DNA from: Alphaproteobacteria bacterium
GTDB taxonomy: Bacteria > Pseudomonadota > Alphaproteobacteria > Micropepsales > Micropepsaceae
Length of the DNA stretch: 64,000 nt
Assembly (NCBI GenBank): GCA_015654635.1
Contig: JAATGP010000037.1
Location: 1 to 64,000, forward strand
Direction: 5' to 3'
In this document: positions 9,495-16,442 of the stretch, piece by piece
How the letters are laid out: each line of letters opens with the position of its first letter
Numbering within the stretch: position 1 is the stretch's first letter
Program-made: the position numbers and the translations under genes
Notes under the pieces: generated by a model
Database searches by the model: none
Told to the model about the DNA's origin: nothing
Seen by the model: only the letters and a program-made list of their open reading frames with translations

Positions 9495-9968
9495 ATGACC
9501 ATGTTCAAGACGATCTATGCAGGTCTGGCAGTGCTGCTATTCGCGACGGCGGCTGCGGCCCAGTCTGATCACTCGGGTTCTTGGCACGCTATCGAAGAGC
9601 GCTCGAGCTGGAGCGACGGCGCATTTCCAAAGGGTTTCAACCTAACGATCGATCTGAAGTTTGAAGGCGACAAGCTCTTCTATCATTCCGAGAACGACAC
9701 CAACAAAGACGCTATCCAGAAGCTGGATTGGACCGCACCGTTGGACGGCACAATCGCGCCTGTTGTCGGTCAGCCGCGCTTCAATCAAGTCTCGGTAAAG
9801 CCCCTTGGCCCGAACCAGTATCAGTTTCTGGAATTGAAGGATGGCGACGTGGTTGTGGGCGCCATCTGGACTTTCCTGGCGGACAAAAAAACTGTGGTCC
9901 GTTGGGGCGTGGGCAAGTCGCCTGTCGGTATCTCTCGAGCCTTCATCGAGTACTTTGCGCGAAAATAG
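9495..9968 (+). CDS. Small exported protein of unknown function
   Basis: A 157-aa protein with a clear signal peptide (MTMFKTIYAGLAVLLFATAAAAQ). The mature part is beta-rich with Trp residues and alternating hydrophobic strands, reminiscent of a small beta-barrel or lipocalin-like fold, but no family motif was recognised. It has CAGGAG upstream and sits 22 bases after the TonB receptor gene, so it is probably cotranscribed and acts in the periplasm. Confidence 0.75.
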   Translation: MTMFKTIYAGLAVLLFATAAAAQSDHSGSWHAIEERSSWSDGAFPKGFNLTIDLKFEGDKLFYHSENDTNKDAIQKLDWTAPLDGTIAPVVGQPRFNQVSVKPLGPNQYQFLELKDGDVVVGAIWTFLADKKTVVRWGVGKSPVGISRAFIEYFARK

Positions 9969-9988
9969 TTTCCATTAAGGCACCAAGG

Positions 9989-10027
9989 AGCGGCGCCATT
10001 CCAATGGGCTTGGCGCTGCTTTCTTTT
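9989..10027 (+). terminator. Rho-independent terminator
   Basis: AGCGGCGCCA pairs with TTGGCGCTGCT around a short loop and is followed by TTTCTTTT. It lies just after the TonB receptor/exported protein pair and before the convergent radical SAM gene. Confidence 0.75.
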
Positions 10028-10096
10028 GGCCGAGGCGGTTATTCGGGTTCGCTATCGCCAAGGGCTGTGACTGGCGTTGCGGCTTGCGACGCCACC

Positions 10097-11938
10097 TCAA
10101 AGCATTGCGGCCATAGCGTCCTGCCGGACAGCTATTTTTTTGGATTCGCCGAAATGGCGCTTCACATAGCGCTCGCGGGTTACCAAGCTTAGCAGCGCAC
10201 CCTCGTATGCGATCAGAAAATCATGCGCCAGCAGCTCTTCGACCTGATCGGCATGACCGTCGTGCTGCCCACCGCGGGGGCGGGGACGCTCGAAATAGGC
10301 AAGCGCCGCCATGGCCTCACGGGATACCGTCACCATATTTTTTTTCGCGTGCGGCCGTGTATCGGCAATCATCCATCGGTCCTTATTGACTTCGATGGCA
10401 TCCAGCCGCGGAACAACTTTCCAGGCCGCTCTCCAGCGCGCCACGGCTTTGCGCATCGCCAGCACAAATTCCGCATCTTCGAGTACGGGCGTCGTGAAAT
10501 CGCCACCAAAATGATAGGCTATTTCCGACAGTTCGGTCGCTTTTGGATAGACCGCGGCATAGCTTGCGAAGGGTTCTATCGATTCGATGCCGTATTTTTT
10601 GTGGTCAAAATGATAGGGGCTGAAGCGGTCGATGATGACCTTGTTGAGGCCGGATGGCGGGTAAAGATGCGAGATTTTTGGGATCAGCCATAGATAAGCT
10701 TCATAGTCTTCCTTGCGTTCTCCGGGCAGCCCATAGAGTAGATTCCAAACAACCGAAACGCCGATGGAGCGCGCCGACCGCAGCAAGGCGATATTCTGCA
10801 AAGCGGAAACGCCTTTGTTCATCAATTTCAGCACATGGGTCGACAACGCCTCGATGCCGGGCTGGATTGTATCGACGCCCGCGCGGGCCATAAGCCTGAG
10901 CTGTTCGTCTTTGAGGTTGGCTTTCACCTCAAAAAACAGTCTGGGGTGTTCCGGCCACGCCACCAGGGCCGGCAACAGATCGTTGAAATAACTCATAGGC
11001 ATGATGTTGTCGGAAAAATGTACCCGCCCCACACCCCATCGAGCGGTGAGGCTGCGGATTTCGTTCTCCACAACGCTCGGAAGCTTTTTTCGAAAACCCA
11101 TGCCGTCGGCGTTGAGGCCGCAAAAGGTGCAATGATTTTTTTCACCCCACCAACAGCCGCGCGAACTCTCCATGGTGATGAATTCCGGCAGCGTCTCCGG
11201 CAGGCGGTGGCGCTTCTGGAAATGGCGCAGCGATTTGAAGTAGTCGAAAAAATTCGGCGCGCTGACGCCACCCATATCGTTTATAGGCGGGCAATGAATC
11301 ACTTTATCGTCTGCGTGCAGCTTATTGCGTAGCATCTGCTCGCAGAAATCGGGGAAGGCGATGTCGGCTTCCCCGGAAAAGAAGTGGTCTATCCAAGGGA
11401 ATACTTTGGCGAGTTCGTCGCCCATGGGAGACGAAATATTGGCGCCCCCCAGAATGATGCAAATATCCGGCGCCAGTTTCTTGATCTCGCGCGCCAACGC
11501 CACCGACGCCATGTTCTGTTGAAAATTGGTAGAGATGCCAACGATTTTTGGCTTTGTCGCAAGCACCTGCCGCGCCAGCGTCCGCACGAACGGGCCGATC
11601 AGCGCAATATTCTGATCAAACAGCGCCTGGCACTCATCCGTAAAGGGCAATTGGGAACCCAAGCGTTCCAGCATCTCCGCCGGATAGGCGGCGGAGCGGA
11701 ACAATTTTTCCCCTAGCAGTTCTTTTATGGAGCTATTGCAAATTGTCCGATAGGTTTCCGCCCCCATCCGAGCAGCCAGCAACAGGCTACCGTAAACGAT
11801 CCGCACGGAAAAACCCCGTGCCAGCAGCGAAGAGGCAAGCACCGATACACCTAGCGGCGGAAACAGGATCGAATCGAAGGGCGGTACAATGAAACATATA
11901 TCGGTACTCTTCACGCTCTGGGCGGCGGCTGCATGCAT
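10097..11938 (-). CDS. B12-binding radical SAM enzyme, RiPP maturation radical SAM protein 1 type
   Basis: A 613-aa protein. The N-terminus has a cobalamin-binding-like Rossmann domain (VPPFDSILFPPLGVSVLA, later GISTNFQ and LGGANIS). The radical SAM core begins at SSRGCWWGEKNHCTFCGLNA. The cluster Cys residues are 262, 270 and 273, a CX7CX2C spacing instead of CX3CX2C, which matches the family annotated as RiPP maturation radical SAM protein 1. AAGGG lies 7 bases before the ATG. Such enzymes modify ribosomal peptides. It is divergent from the lasso-like genes, 166 bases away, and its substrate may be one of the small ORFs there. Confidence 0.88.
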   Translation of the reverse strand: MHAAAAQSVKSTDICFIVPPFDSILFPPLGVSVLASSLLARGFSVRIVYGSLLLAARMGAETYRTICNSSIKELLGEKLFRSAAYPAEMLERLGSQLPFTDECQALFDQNIALIGPFVRTLARQVLATKPKIVGISTNFQQNMASVALAREIKKLAPDICIILGGANISSPMGDELAKVFPWIDHFFSGEADIAFPDFCEQMLRNKLHADDKVIHCPPINDMGGVSAPNFFDYFKSLRHFQKRHRLPETLPEFITMESSRGCWWGEKNHCTFCGLNADGMGFRKKLPSVVENEIRSLTARWGVGRVHFSDNIMPMSYFNDLLPALVAWPEHPRLFFEVKANLKDEQLRLMARAGVDTIQPGIEALSTHVLKLMNKGVSALQNIALLRSARSIGVSVVWNLLYGLPGERKEDYEAYLWLIPKISHLYPPSGLNKVIIDRFSPYHFDHKKYGIESIEPFASYAAVYPKATELSEIAYHFGGDFTTPVLEDAEFVLAMRKAVARWRAAWKVVPRLDAIEVNKDRWMIADTRPHAKKNMVTVSREAMAALAYFERPRPRGGQHDGHADQVEELLAHDFLIAYEGALLSLVTRERYVKRHFGESKKIAVRQDAMAAML

Positions 11939-12070
11939 GCCAATCCCTTCTCTCTAGAAATAATATTGCACACGCTATTGGCATTACTATATGTTAGGCG
12001 AACAATTTTTGATAGCTCTCACTTTGTAGTTGTCTCGCGCCCGATATTGTGGCGGCATATCGCGGCATCG

Positions 12071-12087
12071 TGGGTAAAACGTACCCA
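12071..12087. promoter_or_regulatory. Palindrome upstream of the 37-codon ORF
   Basis: TGGGTA at 12071-12076 and TACCCA at 12082-12087 form a perfect 6-base inverted repeat with a 5-base spacer. It ends 3 bases before the AGGGAG ribosome binding site. It could be an operator for the divergent radical SAM/RiPP promoters or an mRNA hairpin next to the ribosome binding site. Confidence 0.4.
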
Positions 12088-12104
12088 TAAAGGGAGCTGC
12101 CATC

Positions 12105-12218
12105 ATGATGGCCCATAAGTCGAGACCACACGCTTCGGCGTTTGCCTGTGCTCTGGGGAGTGTGGTGCAGCGCCTGCTTTCTAGCGTTCTTCCAGGCATC
12201 ACCGGCAAAGCGCCGTAA
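12105..12218 (+). CDS. 37-codon ORF coupled to the kinase gene; possible peptide precursor
   Basis: The frame opens with ATG ATG at 12105 and ends at TAA 12216-12218, whose last A is the first base of the kinase ATG. AGGGAG lies 9 bases upstream, better placed than for most genes here. The product starts MMAHKSRPHASAFACALGSV and ends VLPGITGKAP. It is basic and has no Asp or Glu at all, so it cannot be closed by a lasso macrolactam. It contains one Cys. It may be a second RiPP precursor (perhaps for the divergent radical SAM enzyme) or simply a coupling leader for the kinase. No homologue was recognised. Confidence 0.5.
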   Translation: MMAHKSRPHASAFACALGSVVQRLLSSVLPGITGKAP

Positions 12219-13153
12219 TGAGCAGCCGATTGGGCGGAGGCCACGATATAGAGGGTGCGCGCGTTTATTTTGCCTTTGGATTGTGCATCCGGTCGGAGCT
12301 GCCGTTCCCGGAATTGGCTGAAGTTGCTGGCGAGATCCCGGTGACGGTCGATGTTAGGCTCGGATCTGTGCCAATCGAACTGCCGGATATACGCAGCCAG
12401 TATGGCGCCCTACAGGTTGGTGCCGAAGACGCTTTGGTTACGGTCCCTGGAGTGGCACGCTACCAAGTGTGCGCGGGCAAGCGCATTATTGTCGATCCCG
12501 CGCCGGAAGCCTCTGAACGCAATGTGAGACTCTATCTTCTGGGGTCGGCTTTCGGCACCCTTTGTCACCAATTGGGAATGCTGCCGCTCCATGCCAACGC
12601 CATAGAAATCGGTGGCCAAGCCTTTGCGTTTGCAGGCGTCTCGGGGGCCGGAAAATCGACGCTTGCCGCCTATTTCCAGGATAAGAACTACAACGTACTA
12701 TCGGACGACATCTGTGTCGTGACGTTTCCAGAGGGTAAGCCTCCGCTGGCTTGGCCCGGGATTCCACGCCTACGCATCTGGCGTGATAGCGCTGAGGCGC
12801 TCGGCAGAAATATTGAGGATCTCGAACAGCTTGCCGATGGCTTCGAGAAATATCATTTGCCGCTGCAACGATAGCAGCCATTGCATGGTCTTCCGCTCAA
12901 CCGCATCTATATTCTTAGTGCCCCGGATTCGAACGCCGAGATCGTCCGGCTACGCGGTGCGGCAGCCTTCGAAGCCGTCATGGAGCAGACCTATCGCCGC
13001 GAATGTCTGGCGCTCATGGACGTGGGGGGGCTGGGCTTTGCGAGGAATGTCAGACTTCTCGCGAGCGTGCCGGTTTTTCGTGTCGGCTGGCGCAAAGACT
13101 TTGCGGAATTCGCCAATGCCGCAGCAAGGTTGGAAGACCATGTCCGCACGTGA
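12218..13153 (+). pseudogene. HPr-kinase-like lasso peptide kinase, interrupted by an in-frame amber codon
   Basis: One frame encodes 218 residues, then TAG at 12872-12874, then 92 more codons ending at 13153. Together they make about 310 aa, the expected length of HprK-like kinases in lasso clusters. The first part has the P-loop GVSGAGKST (residues 140-148), the LHANA segment at 124-128 and the DD pair at 163-164. The part after the stop (LHGLPLNRIYILSAP) continues the fold. In paeninodin-type clusters this kinase phosphorylates the C-terminal Ser of the precursor, and the precursor at 13804 ends in Ser. CAG to TAG is a one-base change, so recent inactivation, readthrough or sequencing error are all possible. 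Confidence 0.8.
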
Positions 13154-13661
13154 CGCGGTTCCTCCCGGCTTGCGTGGCTTGAAGCGCTTTGTCTTGAGGG
13201 TACAGAGATTTGTTGCCATACCGGCAGACGATAAATTCCTGCTCTGCGAGGCGCTGATCGCGCTGACGGCGGCGTCCTTCGCCATCGCGGTGCTTCCGTT
13301 CCGCATCGTGGTGCGATTGGCGCAGGGCCCGGTCGCGAATGTGTCCGTACCAGAGCAAGCACGCCTGATACTGCGCCGCCGACTGCGTTGGGCCATACTT
13401 GTCGGTGCCCGTTATCTTCCTTGGCGCGCCATGTGTTTTCCCCAGGGGCTTGCTGCACAATGGATGCTGCGTGGGCGCGGCATCCATTCTGTTTTGCATT
13501 ACGGCGCTGCCCAACACGCTCAGCGTGGGCTTATCGCCCATGTCTGGGTTTGCGATGGCGAAGTCGCCGTGATTGGCGGGGAAGCCGCTTCAGGAGTCGC
13601 TCTTCTGGCGAAGTTTCCGCCCGCTAAGTCTTCTATCGAAATGGATACACCAATAAAATAA
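13140..13661 (+). CDS. Lasso peptide leader protease B2 (transglutaminase-like)
   Basis: A 173-aa protein whose C-terminal half is a transglutaminase-like cysteine protease of the lasso B2 type. Cys99 lies in AMCFPQGLAAQWML and His134 in LIAHVWV, followed by Asp139. The N-terminus is helical and hydrophobic. The start overlaps the last 14 bases of the kinase frame, so translation is coupled. B2 cuts the leader from the precursor after delivery by the separate B1 protein, encoded at 14107. No other function fits this context as well. Confidence 0.85.
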   Translation: MSARDAVPPGLRGLKRFVLRVQRFVAIPADDKFLLCEALIALTAASFAIAVLPFRIVVRLAQGPVANVSVPEQARLILRRRLRWAILVGARYLPWRAMCFPQGLAAQWMLRGRGIHSVLHYGAAQHAQRGLIAHVWVCDGEVAVIGGEAASGVALLAKFPPAKSSIEMDTPIK

Positions 13662-13803
13662 TCGGATGATTGCCGAGGAAAAACATAAGTATAAAACCAC
13701 ATTTTATAATTATTTTAACTGTATGGACATGGTGACAAAAAGGCGGGTACACTAAAAGTAGAGATTATCGTTTTATGCCCGTAAGGGTGGAGGATGTGTT
13801 TTG
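13662..13803 (+). promoter_or_regulatory. AT-rich region upstream of the precursor gene
   Basis: This 140-base gap is much richer in A and T than the surrounding genes (runs such as ATTTTATAATTATTTTAA). It ends in GGTGGAGGA, the ribosome binding site of the precursor gene. It probably carries a dedicated precursor promoter, though no -35/-10 pair stands out. The base composition differs from the neighbours and may reflect acquired DNA. Confidence 0.5.
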
Positions 13804-13986
13804 ATGTCAAACCAATATCAAGAAGTTTCGGCTGCCGATGCGGTTTCTGGCGGTCAAGGAGAGAAGGCTTCCTGGGAAAATCCCTCCTTCGCTGTTTGGG
13901 AAGACCCGTCCTTCCGCCGCATCGGCGCCAATGAGGCGGAAACCGGCATTCTCTCTGGCCCGGAAATCCTCATTCTGCTTTCCTAG
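13804..13986 (+). CDS. Lasso-peptide-like precursor (A)
   Basis: A 60-aa peptide starting at the ATG after TTG 13801, with GGAGG upstream. Residues 32-48, WEDPSFRRIGANEAETG, match the leader pattern Y/W-x2-P-x-L/F-x3-G-x5-T-x used by split-B lasso systems. The remaining C-terminal part is GILSGPEILILLS, with a single acidic residue, Glu54. If cleavage follows Thr47, Gly48-Glu54 would form a 7-residue ring and a 6-residue tail. If it follows Gly48 as usual, the ring would have only 6 residues. The C-terminal Ser60 is the residue phosphorylated in kinase-type systems. A second WENPSF copy lies at 24-29. Genes for B2, B1 and cyclase surround it. Confidence 0.75.
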   Translation: MSNQYQEVSAADAVSGGQGEKASWENPSFAVWEDPSFRRIGANEAETGILSGPEILILLS

Positions 13987-14005
13987 GCTCTTAAGGCCGG
14001 AACAG

Positions 14006-14027
14006 ACCATTGGACTGGTTCAATGGT
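14006..14027 (+). promoter_or_regulatory. Stem-loop between precursor and B1 genes
   Basis: ACCATTG at 14006-14012 pairs perfectly with CAATGGT at 14021-14027 across an 8-base loop, 20 bases after the precursor stop codon. No T-run follows. Such a hairpin just after a RiPP precursor gene commonly stabilises the precursor mRNA or partly stops transcription, so that more precursor than enzyme is made. That role is inferred. Confidence 0.45.
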
Positions 14028-14106
14028 ATGAAATCGAAAGCAATCGCAGAGGGGGCTCGACGAATACTGTAGGGGGCTGAAATAGCCACCCGGAAAAGGA
14101 TCAGAC

Positions 14107-14424
14107 ATGCCGGATGGCGGTTCTCTCACGCAAGCCACCTCTATCGTTCGCAGAGCTGAGATTATTGAGACGGAAATCGACGGCGAGATCATCGCCTTGG
14201 ACGTTAAAAACGGCAATTGTTATGGGCTGAACAAAGTAGGGTCTCGGATCTGGCAACTCGCAATAGCACCGGGACCGGTTTCTGCCATTTGTCAAACCCT
14301 TCAGAATGAATACGACGTTCCAGAACCCGTTTGTGAGCGCACCGTTCTTGCTTTGCTGGAAGCTCTGCATAAAGAAGGCTTGATTGATATCCTCAACCCG
14401 GGCGGGGTCTCCGACAAAGTATGA
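14107..14424 (+). CDS. Lasso peptide B1 protein (PqqD-like RiPP recognition element)
   Basis: A 105-aa PqqD-family protein. The winged helix pattern is visible: ETEIDGEIIALDVKNGNCYGLN strands (residues about 21-43), then VGSRIWQLA, then a helix AICQTLQNEYDV and a C-terminal helix LLEALHKEGLIDI. This stand-alone recognition element binds the precursor leader and presents it to B2 and the cyclase. AAGGAT lies upstream. Its stop overlaps the cyclase start by 4 bases (ATGA), so the two are coupled. Confidence 0.87.
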   Translation: MPDGGSLTQATSIVRRAEIIETEIDGEIIALDVKNGNCYGLNKVGSRIWQLAIAPGPVSAICQTLQNEYDVPEPVCERTVLALLEALHKEGLIDILNPGGVSDKV

Positions 14425-16361
14425 GTGCCATCAGCGGTCTCTGGCGGTTTGATGATCGTAGGGATGCTGGACGCTGTTGCGCGCGTATGCTGGCGGCGCA
14501 GCAGATCTACGGCCCCGACGGGACGGCACAATGGGACGGCGGCAACGTTGCCCTGGGCCGGTCGCTGTTTCGTCTGCTTCCGGAAGACATCCACGACAAC
14601 CAGCCACTTTTCGGGATGGACGGGAAGATAGTTCTCGTTGCCGATCTGCGCCTCGATAACCGCGATGAACTTGCTGCCGAGATGGGGATTCCGGCGGAGC
14701 GGGCGCGCCAGCTTGCCGATGCCGCCATCCTGCTTGCCGCGTTCGAGCGTTGGGGTGAAGGCTGCCTCGATCGCATACTGGGCGATTTTGCCTTTGCCCT
14801 GTGGGATGCCGCTCACCAGCGGTTGTTGCTGGCACGCGATCCCCTTGGGCAACGTCCTCTTCACTACCATTACACGGCGCGTGGGTGCGCTTTTGCCAGC
14901 ATGCCGAAGGGACTGTTCGTCCTGCCGGAAATCGAGCGTGCCCCAGACGAGGAACGTATTGCAGCGTTCGTGACTTTGCTCCCTGAATCCGGCCCGGGCA
15001 CCTTCTTTAAGGGTGTCGAGCATGTCGAAGCTGGCCATATCGTCACCGTCACCACGAAAGGCATCTCGACCCGCCGTTATTGGGAGCCCTTGCGCCAGCC
15101 TATCGTTCTCAAAAGCAGCGATGAATATGGTGAGGCCTTACGCCATCTGATGGATGTGGCGACAAAGGCCCGGCTACGCAGCATATCGGCGGATATCGGA
15201 GCCCATCTCAGCGCCGGGCTTGATAGCTCGATTGTCGCCGGCACTGCTGCGCGCCTCCTCGCATCATCGGGCGGCCGGCTGATTACTTTCACAGGTGCCC
15301 CGCGCGAAGGCTATGTGGGGGAGCCCGGCAACCTGCGGATCGACGATGAAAGCGCCCACGCGGCAGCTACAGCGGCTATGCACGCGAATATCGAACATGT
15401 TGTCGTTCGCAGAGATGCAGCCTCGCCGTTCTCGGAACTCGACCGTTACTTTTATCTTTTTGAGCAGCCCATCACAAATCTCTGCAACGGCGTTTGGGGC
15501 AATGCTATCAACGAGGAGGCCCAAAAGCGCAAGCTCAGCGTCATGCTTGCAGGCTATATGGGCAATCTGACCATAAGCTACGACGGCATCCAGTCGTTGC
15601 CGCAGTATCTCGCACATGGCCGGCCTGTTGCATGGCTGCGTGAAGTTGTGGCCCTGAGACGAAGCGGGCAAATGCGCTATAGAAGCGCCATCGCTCACAG
15701 CATCGGCCCTTATATACCCGCCTCGCTATGGAAGTGGCTGAACAGGACCCTCAGGGGCAGGGACCTTGCTGTCACCTCCTATACCGCGATCAATCCCCGG
15801 CGTCTCGAAGAGCTTGATCTGCGGGCTCGTGCGCGGGAGCGAGGTCTCGATTTTTCCTACCGGCCGCGCAAAGACGGTTTTTCGACGCGATTGTGGGCGC
15901 TTCGCCGTATCGATATGGGCAATTTCAACAAAGGCACTTTGGGCGGTTGGGGCATCGATCAGCGCGATCCTACAGCGGACCGCCGGGTGATCGAATTCTG
16001 TCTCAATGTACCGGAGGAGCAGTTTCTGCGCGGCGGCATCACGCGGGCGCTGGCACGGCAATCCTTCGCAGATCGCGTTCCGGCGAAGATCTTGGCTGAG
16101 CGCAGGCGGGGGCAACAGGGGGCAGATTGGCATGAGGGCTTGGCGGCAGCGCATAGCCAGGTATTTGACGAGATCGAACGGATGAGTGATTGCCCGGCAG
16201 CCGCAAACGCTCTTGATCTCGCACGTTTGAAATCTCTTGCGGACAACTGGCCGCAAGGCGACTGGCGTGGGGATGCCATCACGGCTTCCTATCGTCTTGC
16301 TCTATTACGCGGCATCTCGACCGGACACTTCCTGCGCAAAGCCAGCGGGAGCAATCGTTAA
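14421..16361 (+). CDS. Lasso peptide cyclase C (asparagine-synthetase-like)
   Basis: A 646-aa asparagine-synthetase-like protein. The N-terminal Ntn-type domain begins MSAISGLWRF, so the glutaminase Cys2 is absent and the domain cannot hydrolyse glutamine. GDFAFALWDA and ARDPLGQRPLHYH follow. The C-terminal ATP-pyrophosphatase domain has the motif LSAGLDSS at 263-270. Lasso cyclases use ATP to adenylate the side chain of Asp/Glu in the core and join it to the new N-terminus. Lack of Cys2, adjacency to B1/B2 and a precursor make a lasso cyclase much more likely than asparagine synthetase. Confidence 0.87.
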   Translation: MSAISGLWRFDDRRDAGRCCARMLAAQQIYGPDGTAQWDGGNVALGRSLFRLLPEDIHDNQPLFGMDGKIVLVADLRLDNRDELAAEMGIPAERARQLADAAILLAAFERWGEGCLDRILGDFAFALWDAAHQRLLLARDPLGQRPLHYHYTARGCAFASMPKGLFVLPEIERAPDEERIAAFVTLLPESGPGTFFKGVEHVEAGHIVTVTTKGISTRRYWEPLRQPIVLKSSDEYGEALRHLMDVATKARLRSISADIGAHLSAGLDSSIVAGTAARLLASSGGRLITFTGAPREGYVGEPGNLRIDDESAHAAATAAMHANIEHVVVRRDAASPFSELDRYFYLFEQPITNLCNGVWGNAINEEAQKRKLSVMLAGYMGNLTISYDGIQSLPQYLAHGRPVAWLREVVALRRSGQMRYRSAIAHSIGPYIPASLWKWLNRTLRGRDLAVTSYTAINPRRLEELDLRARARERGLDFSYRPRKDGFSTRLWALRRIDMGNFNKGTLGGWGIDQRDPTADRRVIEFCLNVPEEQFLRGGITRALARQSFADRVPAKILAERRRGQQGADWHEGLAAAHSQVFDEIERMSDCPAAANALDLARLKSLADNWPQGDWRGDAITASYRLALLRGISTGHFLRKASGSNR

Positions 16362-16442
16362 GTGCATCGGGCGGCTTATCGGCTGGCAGACAGATCGAGT
16401 CGCGCAGCTCTATGCGGTGGCCGCTATTGATGGGGGTTAATT

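Noticed and set aside
11987-12244. An 85-codon minus-strand frame upstream of the radical SAM gene as its precursor
   Set aside because: It overlaps the plus-strand 37-codon ORF and the kinase start, has no convincing ribosome binding site, and shows no leader/core layout.
12783-13661. A long frame starting within the kinase gene and fused to B2
   Set aside because: The part before 13140 lies in another frame of the kinase gene. ATG 13140 gives the expected B2 N-terminus.
14421-16361. Asparagine synthetase proper
   Set aside because: Cys2 is missing and the gene is coupled to B1 in a RiPP cluster.
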